NCBI GenBank assembly: GCA_027317945.1
Contig: DAHVQB010000003.1
Span: forward strand, 62,001 to 126,000
Direction: 5' to 3'
From: Microcaldota archaeon
GTDB taxonomy: Archaea > Micrarchaeota > Micrarchaeia > Micrarchaeales > Micrarchaeaceae
Length of the DNA: 64,000 nucleotides
The translations under genes and the position numbers were made by a program. Below are positions 7,441 to 16,011 of the stretch, piece after piece (the stretch's first letter is position 1; the number at the start of each line of letters is the position of its first letter). The notes below the pieces were generated by a model. That model ran no database searches, was not told the DNA's origin, and was given only the letters and a program-made list of their open reading frames with translations.

Positions 7441-9552
7441 ATGTTGGTGCCCATCATACTGAGCTTAGGCGCATTGGATGCGCTCGTGCCAGTCGTAATA
7501 ATCGTTATACTGATAGCCGCAGCCGCTGGGCTGTCGAGAGGCACTGACCTCTTCGCTCTGTTCGGCGTGGGTGCTCTTATAGGCATGGCAGGCGGATTTG
7601 GAGGGGGCAGGGGCGGTGCCGCAGCAAACAGGCTTAGGTACAACAACCAGCAGAGGAGAGTTTACAACAATGCGCTAGTCTCAGGCGCAAGAGTAGGCGC
7701 AATAGCCGGCGGCAAGATGGCGATAGGGGGCAGCGCCGCCAGCATGAACTATTCGATTGCCGGTCGCAATATAAAGCTGTTGGGATCGATACCAGGCGCA
7801 GGAAGCAAGTTCATGAGGACCATGCCGGGCAGCAAGAATCTGCTAAGGTTCGCCGCGGATAAGGACAAACAGAATGCGCTGAACATGTTTATAAATGCGA
7901 AGAATGCAGGCAGGGTGAACTTAGCAACCGGTTATGGGATGGCGACTGCCGGACTCACTAAGAGGGCCGCGGCGCGCAACATCAGGGGCAAGAAAAGTCA
8001 AATCCCAAGAGGATTCAAAGGCGACGCAGTATTTGCCAAGCAGTGGGACAAGGAACGCATGACATTCGATGAAACGCTCAAGGCAAAGGGAATAGCGCCG
8101 CTCGGGATAGGGCTGCGCAGGCCTTCGAGTTGGTTCCACCCAAGCAAAGCGATAGCAAAGGCGAATAAAGAGGACATGAAGGCGGTAAGGGAGCACACGC
8201 TACAACAAGCGTACAGGGTCCGTGCTAAGGACTCGAGCGGCAATGACATAAGGGGGGACCTGAGCAAGCTTGGAAAGCAGATAGAAGCCTTCAGATCCGG
8301 CGGCCAGAAGAGGATACAGAACGAGGCTATGGCGGCAGCCGAAGGCAAGAACATCGTAGAGCTCGGCAACCTTATACTCAGCCTGAAGGCGTACCAGATG
8401 AACAAGCTAACTGATTCGTATAACAAGGTACGGGCCAATGAGGCGAAGCTGAGTGAGCTGGAGAGCAAGCTGTACGACCAGTCGAAGAGCCTGAGCAAGG
8501 CCCAGGAGACGAGGCTGAATAACCAGATTACAAGTGTAAGGGAGGAGATAGCGAAAATAGAAAAGAACGCAAACCTGACGATAAAGCAGTCCAATTTCGC
8601 GATACTCAACACGCAGGACATGATGGACCAGAAGGCTATGCGGTACCAGGCAACCAGCAACCTCAGCAACTCTATAAAGAACGCGAGCATGCTGTTCGCC
8701 ATGAGGACCGAGATAGCCGAGCCGGGCAAGGTATTGGGCGCAGGCCTAGGCCTCCTCGCGTCAAACATAGCGAGCAATATAAACAACCCGCAGGCCATGA
8801 TAAAGTCCAGCAACGAGATACTCAGGGGGACCGCAGAAACATTCATAGACACTACGAAGGCCGTAGGCGAGAACTTGAAGAATTACGCTTTCAATGGGCA
8901 GATGAGAGATGATATGGGAAGCGTGGCGGGCAAGCTTCTAAGCGCAGAAAACATCGGTGCGGAGCTTAGGATGGAATGGCATAAGGCAAGCGAGATTAGG
9001 GCGCAGACCGCATTCAACAAGGCAAACCCGTACGATGCGCAGGCGCAGAAGCTTGCGGCCCAAAGCTACGACAACATAAGGGTGGAGTTCCTCGACTACT
9101 GCAACAAGGGCGGCGATCCTAAGCAGTTCAGGAACATACAGGATGAACACGGGCATTATAAGTTCAGGGAGCAGTACGATATGATGGTCCAGGAGGCCAA
9201 CTTCTTCAACAGCCAGCATCCTGACAAATCGCTGGCAGACAGGGTCGAGGCTGCGCGCAAGCTTAGCGAAAAGGCAGGCAATGAGGTACAGCCAAAGATG
9301 ACTACTGGTGAGCAACTAGAGCGCATAGGGAGGGAAGTATCCGAGGAATTCCTTTCACGTTACCGCGGCACGGATGCGCAAGGCGGCAATGGAGATGAAA
9401 GCGCAAAGAGGGAAGCCGCGGATAGGATAAGGAAGGTCATAGAGGAGCGCCAGAGGCAGGCAGAGGAACAGCGAGCCGCACAGGACAGGCAGCGGGCCTT
9501 CAGGAATCAGGTAGAAAATGCGGGCAAGAGAAAGCCGCCGTTCGGGCAGTAA
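7441..9552 (+). CDS. Large membrane-anchored, helix-rich protein of unknown function
   Basis: I do not recognise this family. From ATG 7441 the product has 703 residues. Two hydrophobic stretches lie at the N-terminus (residues 1-25 and about 38-55), followed by a Gly-rich turn 'GGFGGGRGG'. A long polar, mostly helical region follows, with coiled-coil character in the middle ('KLSELESKLYDQSKSLSKAQ', 'REEIAKIEKNANL'). A small Ala/Gly-rich patch occurs near residue 410, and the tail is basic and Gln/Arg-rich ('ERQRQAEEQRAAQDRQR'). The likely topology is a membrane anchor with a large cytoplasmic body. The gene stands alone, convergent with the TrkA-like operon. A scaffold or secretion-related role is possible but unsupported. 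Confidence 0.8.
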   Translation: MLVPIILSLGALDALVPVVIIVILIAAAAGLSRGTDLFALFGVGALIGMAGGFGGGRGGAAANRLRYNNQQRRVYNNALVSGARVGAIAGGKMAIGGSAASMNYSIAGRNIKLLGSIPGAGSKFMRTMPGSKNLLRFAADKDKQNALNMFINAKNAGRVNLATGYGMATAGLTKRAAARNIRGKKSQIPRGFKGDAVFAKQWDKERMTFDETLKAKGIAPLGIGLRRPSSWFHPSKAIAKANKEDMKAVREHTLQQAYRVRAKDSSGNDIRGDLSKLGKQIEAFRSGGQKRIQNEAMAAAEGKNIVELGNLILSLKAYQMNKLTDSYNKVRANEAKLSELESKLYDQSKSLSKAQETRLNNQITSVREEIAKIEKNANLTIKQSNFAILNTQDMMDQKAMRYQATSNLSNSIKNASMLFAMRTEIAEPGKVLGAGLGLLASNIASNINNPQAMIKSSNEILRGTAETFIDTTKAVGENLKNYAFNGQMRDDMGSVAGKLLSAENIGAELRMEWHKASEIRAQTAFNKANPYDAQAQKLAAQSYDNIRVEFLDYCNKGGDPKQFRNIQDEHGHYKFREQYDMMVQEANFFNSQHPDKSLADRVEAARKLSEKAGNEVQPKMTTGEQLERIGREVSEEFLSRYRGTDAQGGNGDESAKREAADRIRKVIEERQRQAEEQRAAQDRQRAFRNQVENAGKRKPPFGQ

Positions 9553-10290
9553 CTAGTCCGTCTTCTTAGAGATTTCCTTTATCAGCTTCTTTCCTATTTC
9601 CAATCCTGCAGTAACTTCCGGCATCATTATCCTGTACGCTCCGGCCTTTATTATCTTGGTCATGTTGTCATCGTTGGCCAGCCGCGATATCACCTTTACC
9701 TCTGGATTGACGGCTTTTGCGGTTATGGCGATCAGTGCATTCTCGGTGTCGTCAGCACTGCAGGCTATCACGAAGGCTGCGGTCTTTATGTTGGCAGCCT
9801 CGAATATCTCTTCGTCCCTAGGGTTTCCGACAACGACCAACTTGTTCTCCATGTAAAGCCTGCGCGCCACGTTGTCGTGTTCGGTTATCGCGACCACATT
9901 CACACCATCGGAACCCAGCTCGTCCATTAGGGCACCGGCGAGGTGGCCGAACGGCACGACGACTATGTGCCTCTTCAGCTTCCGTATTTTGGACAGCACT
10001 ATCATGCTCCTGACATTTATGCTCCTTATGAAGCTGAAGAACCACCCTGCGACAAGAACAGTAAGAAGAGCGAATACTATGCCGTCCACCAGGCTGGCCG
10101 CCAGCACGAATGGGTTGGTCTGGCTTTTGAACGGAAGCAGTACGCTGGCGTAGAATATGTTAAGCGAGGAAAGCACGTTCCATATTATGGCATTTTCCAG
10201 GCCGACTCCAGAATATACGGTGAGCAGTGTTGAAATCGCGAAAAGCGATGCCGTGATGTACATTATAGTATACCATGTTCGCTTCATCAT
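9553..10290 (-). CDS. Membrane-anchored TrkA-N (RCK) protein 1
   Basis: The N-terminal 100 residues hold two or three membrane segments. They are followed by a Rossmann-type TrkA-N domain ('KRHIVVVPFGHLAGALMDEL', 'NKLVVVGNPRDEEIFEAANI', 'AAFVIACSADDTENALIAITAKAVNP'). RCK domains bind NAD(H) or nucleotides and gate K+ channels and transporters. No TVGYG-type selectivity filter is visible in the membrane part, so it may be a regulatory subunit and not a channel. The usual glycine motif is altered ('VVPFGHLAG'), which suggests weak or no nucleotide binding. The start overlaps the end of the next upstream gene by four bases, giving a three-gene operon. Confidence 0.8.
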   Translation of the reverse strand: MMKRTWYTIMYITASLFAISTLLTVYSGVGLENAIIWNVLSSLNIFYASVLLPFKSQTNPFVLAASLVDGIVFALLTVLVAGWFFSFIRSINVRSMIVLSKIRKLKRHIVVVPFGHLAGALMDELGSDGVNVVAITEHDNVARRLYMENKLVVVGNPRDEEIFEAANIKTAAFVIACSADDTENALIAITAKAVNPEVKVISRLANDDNMTKIIKAGAYRIMMPEVTAGLEIGKKLIKEISKKTD

Positions 10291-11093
10291 TTGTTCTCAC
10301 CCATTTTGGACAGCAACGAAGAACCGATGTCAAGTCCCGCCAGGGCCTCCGGTATCACGCACAAACCCGCTCCGGCCCTATGCATCTTGGATACTACGCC
10401 CTCGCCCCTTGAACGCGCTATTATGTTTATGCCCTTGTTCAGGTACCTCGTGGTTATGATGCCTAGCAGGTTGGCGAAATCATCCTTGGAAGCAAAGACT
10501 ATGGCCCTCGCACCGTTTATCGATGCTGCCATAAGGGTTGCATCGTCGGTAAAATCGCCGTTTACCACAATGTGCCCGAGGTCTCCAAGTGTGTCCGCCT
10601 TCAGCTGGTCCTTCTCTATTATTATGAACTTTATCCCTTTCGCAGTAAGCTCGGAGCACAGCTTCTCAGCAAGAGTCGAGTAGCCGCATATTATGACATG
10701 GCCCTTTTTAAGCCGCATCCTTGTAAGTATCATCCTTCCCCTTAGATCCACCTTTGTTATGAAATCTATGAACGCGGCGATGACGAAACCTATTATGGCC
10801 ATCCTGGTTATGCCGTCCAGAATCGATATCGTTATTATTACATTAGAGTCGAAAACGGCTTTTGTCACATTCATCTGGGTCGTCAGGGTCGTTATCTGAT
10901 TGAGATCCACGCTGGACGAATCCAGAAGTGTTGAAAGCGTGTAGTACCCGGCGAGGTAAGAATTATGCGATATGTATATTATCGAGTATATTGACAGCGC
11001 AGCGAAGAATATGGTGGCCGCCATTAGCCAGAGGAGTACATTTCCCGTTATTACCTCATCATTCGGCTTTGAATCCGAGACCAACGTTACCAC
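10287..11093 (-). CDS. Membrane-anchored TrkA-N (RCK) protein 2
   Basis: This 268-residue paralogue of its neighbour has an N-terminal segment, an exported loop of about 50 residues rich in Ser/Thr, a second hydrophobic segment ('MAIIGFVIAAFIDFITKVDLRGRM'), then a TrkA-N domain with 'HVIICGYSTLAEKLCSEL', 'HIVVNGDFTDDATLMAASI' and 'RAIVFASKDDFANLLGI'. The pore loop of a two-TM K+ channel should fall between the membrane segments. That region is present but shows no TVGYG-like filter. It overlaps its neighbours by four bases and one base, so expression is coupled. A sensor or regulatory subunit is a reasonable guess. Confidence 0.8.
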   Translation of the reverse strand: MVTLVSDSKPNDEVITGNVLLWLMAATIFFAALSIYSIIYISHNSYLAGYYTLSTLLDSSSVDLNQITTLTTQMNVTKAVFDSNVIITISILDGITRMAIIGFVIAAFIDFITKVDLRGRMILTRMRLKKGHVIICGYSTLAEKLCSELTAKGIKFIIIEKDQLKADTLGDLGHIVVNGDFTDDATLMAASINGARAIVFASKDDFANLLGIITTRYLNKGINIIARSRGEGVVSKMHRAGAGLCVIPEALAGLDIGSSLLSKMGENK

Positions 11094-11518
11094 TACGACT
11101 TTAATATTTCATCGGCTATCTCTTTGCTTGCCGATTTCTGCGGCATGACTATGTAGTCGGCACCTGCCTCCACGAGCTTTTGCCTTACAGAATCGTCATT
11201 AGCCCTAGTTGCTATGAATATGTCCCTGTTCAAATCCTTTGCAGTAAGGACGGCGAACAGGTTCTTCGCGTCGTTGTCCATCACTATTGCTATGGCCTTT
11301 GCGGCTTTTATGCCAGCGTCCTTCAGCACTTTTTCCTTTGTCGCGTCTCCGGTTATGGCATCGTATCCGCGCTGCCTCACATTCTCGGACTTCTGCCTAT
11401 CAATCTCTATGACTATGAAGGGCACCTTCTCTTCGACCAGCATGTCGACCACCCTCTGGCCCACTATACCATATCCGCACACTATCACATGGTCGCTCAG
11501 CGTGGATTTGACAGCCAT
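11093..11518 (-). CDS. Soluble TrkA-N domain protein
   Basis: This is a stand-alone Rossmann TrkA-N domain with an intact nucleotide-binding loop ('HVIVCGYGIVGQRVVDMLVEE'), an acidic strand end ('FIVIEIDRQ'), and 'GYDAITGDATKEKVLKDAGI'. Of the three paralogues it has the best-kept GxGxxG-type motif, so it may supply the NAD(H)-sensing function for the two membrane-bound partners. I place the start at the second ATG because a likely TATA element (TTTTTAA on the minus strand near 11565) would put the transcript start at about the first ATG (11542). GTGTTT precedes the second ATG. The one-base overlap with the next gene indicates an operon. Confidence 0.82.
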   Translation of the reverse strand: MAVKSTLSDHVIVCGYGIVGQRVVDMLVEEKVPFIVIEIDRQKSENVRQRGYDAITGDATKEKVLKDAGIKAAKAIAIVMDNDAKNLFAVLTAKDLNRDIFIATRANDDSVRQKLVEAGADYIVMPQKSASKEIADEILKS

Positions 11519-11641
11519 AAACAAACACTTTTCATGAACCATACTATTATTGCGGTTGCGTTAAAAATGCCAACGCATACAATGCGCGAATTGCTGCAAC
11601 GCTAAGGGCTATGTGAAAATCACGTATACGCGGACTCGGCC

Positions 11642-12514
11642 TTACCAGAGCAGCTTCCACGGGCCCTTCTCGGTCTCACTCGTGATGGTTGTTATCTTGT
11701 CCGTGACTATCGTCTTCTCCGGCTCCACCCTGAGCAGATCAAGCCTTGCCTCTTTGGTCTTGAGCCTGTCGGCGAAATAGTCCCTGAGTTGCTTGTAAGT
11801 CATGCTCTCGAGACGCTTCCTCTCGCTCTTGTCTACCATAGCATCCACGTCGTTGGCCTTGTTTTCGTCTATGGCGTGCATCTTTATTGGCCCTCCGACC
11901 ACTATCGCCTTCTTGCCGTATATTTCAACCTGGTACTTCATGTACTTAGATTCGAGCATGAAAGCTATCGCCATTGCATCAGCCAATGACCTCGTGTTGT
12001 CATCCGGGCAGTATTTCGCTATCAGGCCGTCCAGATATACCGGCACCGTGCCGTCCGTGCCCTTTGCGGTACTTTTGTTGACGTCCTTTAGCTTGGTCAC
12101 GGCCCTTGCCGCGACTATTCCTGGGGGCGCGATGTCAGCACTCATCGTATGCACTTTGCCATCGTCTCCCCTGAAAGCTATGAGCAATACGGCCGGGCCA
12201 TAGCCGTCCATTCCGCTTATGGCCCTGCTTACCGCCGCCTCGACCTGCTTGTTTCCGGCCTGGGTCTGCTTCTTGAGCGAGTCTTCCGAATTGGCCACTG
12301 TGCGCGCAGCGACCGTATCGACCGCGGCGTCACCCGCCATTGCGGCTATGACCTCTTCGTCATTTGACATTTTTATCTTGTTTGCAGTGTCATCGTACCT
12401 TATATCCACTTTGGTATTTACACCATCAGGTGAATATGTCCTTATCATCGTTGTCCTGCTATCAGCAACTACTAAGACGCCGCCTTTGTAAAAAATCAGA
12501 GCTATAACTGTCAT
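11642..12514 (-). CDS. Proteasome-like Ntn hydrolase (divergent beta-type)
   Basis: The N-terminus reads Met-Thr-Val-Ile-Ala, then 'GGVLVVADSRTT', and later 'TANKIKMSND' and 'VIAAMAGDAAVDT'. These match the order of proteasome beta subunits: Thr1 nucleophile, Asp17 in 'ADxRxT', Lys33 in the 'KI' strand, and the 'AGxxAD' helix. Thr2 would become the N-terminal nucleophile once Met is removed, with no propeptide. Asp18 and Lys46 are the probable partners, with an insertion between them. At 290 residues it is longer than a beta subunit, and its charged C-terminal third is not recognised. It is not the canonical PsmB. A second protein of this style lies at 29.4 kb. The substrate is unknown. Confidence 0.7.
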   Translation of the reverse strand: MTVIALIFYKGGVLVVADSRTTMIRTYSPDGVNTKVDIRYDDTANKIKMSNDEEVIAAMAGDAAVDTVAARTVANSEDSLKKQTQAGNKQVEAAVSRAISGMDGYGPAVLLIAFRGDDGKVHTMSADIAPPGIVAARAVTKLKDVNKSTAKGTDGTVPVYLDGLIAKYCPDDNTRSLADAMAIAFMLESKYMKYQVEIYGKKAIVVGGPIKMHAIDENKANDVDAMVDKSERKRLESMTYKQLRDYFADRLKTKEARLDLLRVEPEKTIVTDKITTITSETEKGPWKLLW

Positions 12515-12548
12515 GGCGAATCAACCCTCGTTATATTAGAGTGTTCGT

Positions 12549-12568
12549 TAAGGTATTTAAATACCTTA
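12549..12568. promoter_or_regulatory. 20-bp perfect palindrome over the promoter of the Ntn hydrolase
   Basis: TAAGGTATTTAAATACCTTA is its own reverse complement. Its AT core reads TTTAAATA and lies 35-50 bases before the start of the minus-strand hydrolase gene, where the TATA box is expected. The palindrome may be the TATA box plus a dimeric repressor operator, or two face-to-face promoters. Confidence 0.5.
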
Positions 12569-12744
12569 TATAAGGAAACGTGAGGTGGTCAAACATCAGA
12601 CAGCCTCGAAGATTGTTGTTAGGCCAACTGACAATTAATTTTTGATAATATTGAATTATTGGCCGCTAGATTGTGGTGTTGCCGAGTCCCGCTGCATGCC
12701 AGGCTCGAACGTTCGCAGTCCGCACTGGAATCTAAAATCGCAAA

Positions 12745-12817
12745 TAGCTCCATCCAGATTCGAACTGGAGTTTACGGCTCCAGAGGCCGCCGTCCTTGAC
12801 CACTAGACGATGGAGCT
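12745..12817 (-). tRNA. tRNA-Gln (CTG anticodon)
   Basis: A full cloverleaf reads on the minus strand. The acceptor is AGCTCCA/TGGAGCT with A73. The D arm is GTCT...GGAC, the anticodon stem GCGGC/GCCGT with loop CTCTGGA (anticodon CTG, reading CAG), and the T arm TCCAG-TTCGAAT-CTGGA. There is no intron and no encoded CCA, as is common in archaea. Confidence 0.95.
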
Positions 12818-12904
12818 ACGCTGATTAATTCATCCTCAAAATCTTTAAAGACTCTCATCATTATTGATGGATACGGGGAATGGGGAAGCATACATGGATA
12901 CTAG

Positions 12905-12920
12905 GCAATGTTTTTATAAG
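12905..12920 (+). promoter_or_regulatory. TATA box for the S2P-type protease gene
   Basis: TTTTTATAAGTATAAA lies about 30-35 bases before ATG 12946. A transcript starting about 25 bases downstream would exclude the upstream ORF-track start and leave a very short leader. Confidence 0.45.
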
Positions 12921-12945
12921 TATAAAACAGATTCAACTAGTTTCC

Positions 12946-13689
12946 ATGCCTTACAGAGAGAACACGCATGCGCGGCAGGAGCTGCACGACATAGTGGTAG
13001 CAGATGTAGCTCTGATGTTTGCATTCTCACTCGTATTGTCAGGTGGGGTTTTCATGCTCTTCTCTTCCCCACGCTCTTTCTTCACCCTTTTGCTGCTGTA
13101 CCTGCCGATATCGGCGGTCGCAGTAAGTCTGTCATTCGTACTGCATGAGCTCATGCACAAGTTCGTGGCACAGTATTACGGGGCGATAGCAGGTTTCAGG
13201 ACGTCATATAACGGGCTCGTCATAACACTGTTGACAGGGGCTTTCGGGTTCCTTTTTGGCGTGCCGGGCGCCACCATGATATACGCAAGCAGCTTCTCAA
13301 GGAAGGAGAACGGCCTCGTTTCCCTTGCCGGACCATTGACCAACGTGGCCATCTTCGCGGTATTCGTAGCAGTGTTTTATGCGATAAACCATGGCGCGGT
13401 TTCCATAGCAAGCCAGATAATCAGCCCGACCAGTTACGTGAACCTGCTCATCGCTTATACCGTATTCATAAGCCTTTGGCTTGCCTTCTTCAACATGCTT
13501 CCGATACCGCCGCTCGATGGCAGCAAAGTGATGGCATGGAACATGATGGCGTACATAGCCATGATAGCCATGGTCATAGGGCTACTGTTCTTCACTGGCA
13601 TAATACCTGAGATCATACCGCTTACCGCACTGATATTCGTGCTTTTCATAGCCGTTTTCTTCTCCTTCTCATACCGCAGTTTCCTATAG
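12946..13689 (+). CDS. Site-2-protease-type membrane metallopeptidase (M50)
   Basis: This 247-residue membrane protein has the zinc motif HELMH (residues 67-71, HExxH) in one hydrophobic segment. The second S2P signature, 'NMLPIPPLDGSK' (NxxPxPxxDG), lies near residue 187. Both lie within a six-segment hydrophobic profile. M50 enzymes cut transmembrane segments of regulators or signal peptides inside the lipid layer. The second motif supplies the third zinc ligand (Asp). There is no PDZ domain, as in the short archaeal S2P group. It is transcribed alone, after tRNA-Gln. The start at 12946 is chosen because the TATA box at about 12910 would place the transcript start just before it. Confidence 0.9.
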   Translation: MPYRENTHARQELHDIVVADVALMFAFSLVLSGGVFMLFSSPRSFFTLLLLYLPISAVAVSLSFVLHELMHKFVAQYYGAIAGFRTSYNGLVITLLTGAFGFLFGVPGATMIYASSFSRKENGLVSLAGPLTNVAIFAVFVAVFYAINHGAVSIASQIISPTSYVNLLIAYTVFISLWLAFFNMLPIPPLDGSKVMAWNMMAYIAMIAMVIGLLFFTGIIPEIIPLTALIFVLFIAVFFSFSYRSFL

Positions 13690-13842
13690 CGCATCAGGAG
13701 GGGCGCTGGTGGCCCAGCAATCGTCGGAGAGGCTACAATAAGTATTTATGTGTTTATTGTGAAGTATAAATCGTTGCTGACGGTAATCGAGGGCAGCCGC
13801 GCATCAGTGCCAGTCGGTAATTTCCGGTATTACGTGTGATGG
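13690..13842 (+). promoter_or_regulatory. Intergenic region with promoter for the pilus-like operon
   Basis: This 150-base gap before the coiled-coil gene holds AT-rich TATA-like elements (ATAAGTATTTATG at about 13738 and AAGTATAAATC at about 13763). The second is about 75 bases before the start and implies a leader of some 50 bases. GTGAT precedes the tandem ATGs. I see no other feature here. Confidence 0.35.
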
Positions 13843-16011
13843 ATGATGGCAGAAAACAAGGGCGAAGCGGTTACAACGATCGACTCCCTTATGGGCATCA
13901 TAAAGCTTAACGGCAAGTCTGAACTAATCTCACTGTCAACGTCGCTAAAGGCGGACCCCGGCGTGGTGGAGAAGTGGGCCAAGATACTTGAAGACAACGG
14001 GCTTGTGAAGATAACGTATTTGACGGGCAGAATGTACATCGAGCCTGTCAGCGTAGCCGTAGATCCTACCGCGATGATTACAAACAAGGTGGCGGTGGCA
14101 TCGGCGCACATAGGGCACGAGCTTGAAGCCCAGAGGGCGGAACTCGAGCGGTTTTCCAAGATGCTGGACAAGGTAGGCACCACTGCGGCCAACATGCAGA
14201 GCATGCTAGTGAAGAGCATGCCGCCCATGATCAGGGAAAACACTAATGAGATAAACAAGACTTATGATTTGATACAGGAACAGAAGGTCAAGGCCGAGGT
14301 CATAAGGAAGACAGCCACGGCAGAATTCAATACGCTCAACTCCAAGTTCAACGAGATGATGCAGCGGATGGAGTATCTCGCGTCCCCCAAGCTGGGCGAG
14401 AACGTGGACCAGAACATGGCAAAGCTGCGCGAATCGATGAAGCACGTGGACGAGTTCAGGAACACGATAGACGCGATAAACAAGAACAAGGAGTATGCGT
14501 TCCAGGAGATGAAGAAGAGCCTGGACCAGCAGCTGAGCGACCTCAACTCGAGGATGGGCAAGACCAACAGCGAGATAGGCGAACGCATAAAGGCCTATTC
14601 TATGGAGATGAAATCCAGCATAAGCGACGTATCGGCGTACGCGTCGACGGCGAAGGGCAGCATGAATGAGCTTGAGAAGCTCAAGAAGGAGCAGGACGAC
14701 ATAAAGAGGATGCTTGTCGAGGCGAAGAATAACCTGAGCAGGGAGTACGGCAGGGCCACTGACGGCATAATCAAGGCTGAGCAGAGACTGAAGAACGAGT
14801 CCTCGCTTGTTGCCAGCGGCATGGACAGGTTGAGGGAGAAGATAGCCCAGCCGGCAAAGCTGCAGGAATCCATAGACAATACCAGGGAAGAGCTATCGAA
14901 GGCCAAGGAAGAGATAGCCAAGTTCGCAGATGATATTTCGCGCCAGAAGTCCCAGCTTGACACGCTGAGCGCCTCGCTGGAAAGGATAGCCTCGCAGACC
15001 ACCGCTGTGGAGAGCCTGCTCAAGAACGAGATGCCCGCCGAGATGAGCCAGAGGATAGCTTCGGTAAACGCGGCATACAAGACGCTGGAGGAGAACAAGG
15101 CAAAAGCGGAGCAGATACGCAGCAACCTGAGCAAGCAGTTCGACGAATCGAGCAAGAAGCTAGATGAGATAGTGGCTAAGGTGGACGCGTTCTCGTCGGA
15201 CAAGGCCAGGGCTGATGCGTACGAGAAGCTTTCTAAGGTGAAGGACATGTCCAAGCGCATAGACGAGCTGAAAGTGGCGCTCGATTCGATAAGCAAAGAC
15301 AAGGACTCCTCGCTGGGGCAGATAAAGAGCAATTTCAATTCACAAATCAAGGAGCTTAACCTGCAGATAGAGCAGGCGCGCAAGCAGATAGATCCGCAGG
15401 TAAAGAGCTACGCCGAGCAGATGAAGGCTAGCCTGCAGGGGCTCTCAAAGAATGCCGCATCCGCCAGCGCCAGCATGAAGAAACTGGAATCATTCAAGAA
15501 GGAGCAGGAGGGCGCGGTGCGCATGATCCAGGACATGAAAAGCAAGTTCGACGACAGGTATAAGGGCGTGCTGGACGAGATGGCCAAGAGCGAGCAGATA
15601 ATAGAGAAGAACTCCGCCGACATATACAAAGTGCTTGACGACATCAAATCCAAGATGGGAGAGCCGATCAGGATACAGGACTCAATAAAGGCGGCGCAGG
15701 CGCAGCTAGCGGAGACCAGAACCACGCTGAACAACGTCAAGAACGAGGTAGCGCAGATGATACAGCAGCTGGCTGCGCTCAAAAAGTCGACCAACCTCTC
15801 TATGGGCAAGCAGCTGGAGATATTGAACGACATACTTGGGAAGACCGCCACGACAGGCCTTGAGATAACAAATATTAAGGAGAAGGTCGCGGATGCAGGC
15901 ACAAGCATAGACAACATCACCGGAAACACCAAAGCAGACAAGGACGATGGTAGGAAGAAGCACGACAGCGACGACGGAAACGGAGCCAGCGTGAAGCATA
16001 AGGCGGTATGA
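13843..16011 (+). CDS. Winged-helix plus long coiled-coil protein of the pilus-like operon
   Basis: This 722-residue protein begins with a probable winged helix (residues 10-65: 'TTIDSLMGIIKLNGKSELISL', 'VVEKWAKILEDNGLVKITYLTG'). Almost everything after it is charged heptad-like coiled coil. The coil contains two similar stretches: 'SLDQQLSDLNSRMGKTNSEIGERIKAY' near residue 230 resembles 'NFNSQIKELNLQIEQARKQIDPQVKSY' near residue 500, and each is followed by 'SxxxYAxxxKxSMxxLExxKKEQ'. This points to an internal duplication of roughly 270 residues. No membrane segment is seen. The gene overlaps the ATPase gene by four bases. The likely role is a cytoplasmic stalk, scaffold or sensor for the secretion machine. 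Confidence 0.82.
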   Translation: MMAENKGEAVTTIDSLMGIIKLNGKSELISLSTSLKADPGVVEKWAKILEDNGLVKITYLTGRMYIEPVSVAVDPTAMITNKVAVASAHIGHELEAQRAELERFSKMLDKVGTTAANMQSMLVKSMPPMIRENTNEINKTYDLIQEQKVKAEVIRKTATAEFNTLNSKFNEMMQRMEYLASPKLGENVDQNMAKLRESMKHVDEFRNTIDAINKNKEYAFQEMKKSLDQQLSDLNSRMGKTNSEIGERIKAYSMEMKSSISDVSAYASTAKGSMNELEKLKKEQDDIKRMLVEAKNNLSREYGRATDGIIKAEQRLKNESSLVASGMDRLREKIAQPAKLQESIDNTREELSKAKEEIAKFADDISRQKSQLDTLSASLERIASQTTAVESLLKNEMPAEMSQRIASVNAAYKTLEENKAKAEQIRSNLSKQFDESSKKLDEIVAKVDAFSSDKARADAYEKLSKVKDMSKRIDELKVALDSISKDKDSSLGQIKSNFNSQIKELNLQIEQARKQIDPQVKSYAEQMKASLQGLSKNAASASASMKKLESFKKEQEGAVRMIQDMKSKFDDRYKGVLDEMAKSEQIIEKNSADIYKVLDDIKSKMGEPIRIQDSIKAAQAQLAETRTTLNNVKNEVAQMIQQLAALKKSTNLSMGKQLEILNDILGKTATTGLEITNIKEKVADAGTSIDNITGNTKADKDDGRKKHDSDDGNGASVKHKAV

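Noticed and set aside
12600-12744. Second tRNA-like T arm (CTCGAACGTTCGCAG) next to tRNA-Gln
   Set aside because: The sequence is a short palindrome around GAACGTTC; no acceptor, D or anticodon arm can be built.
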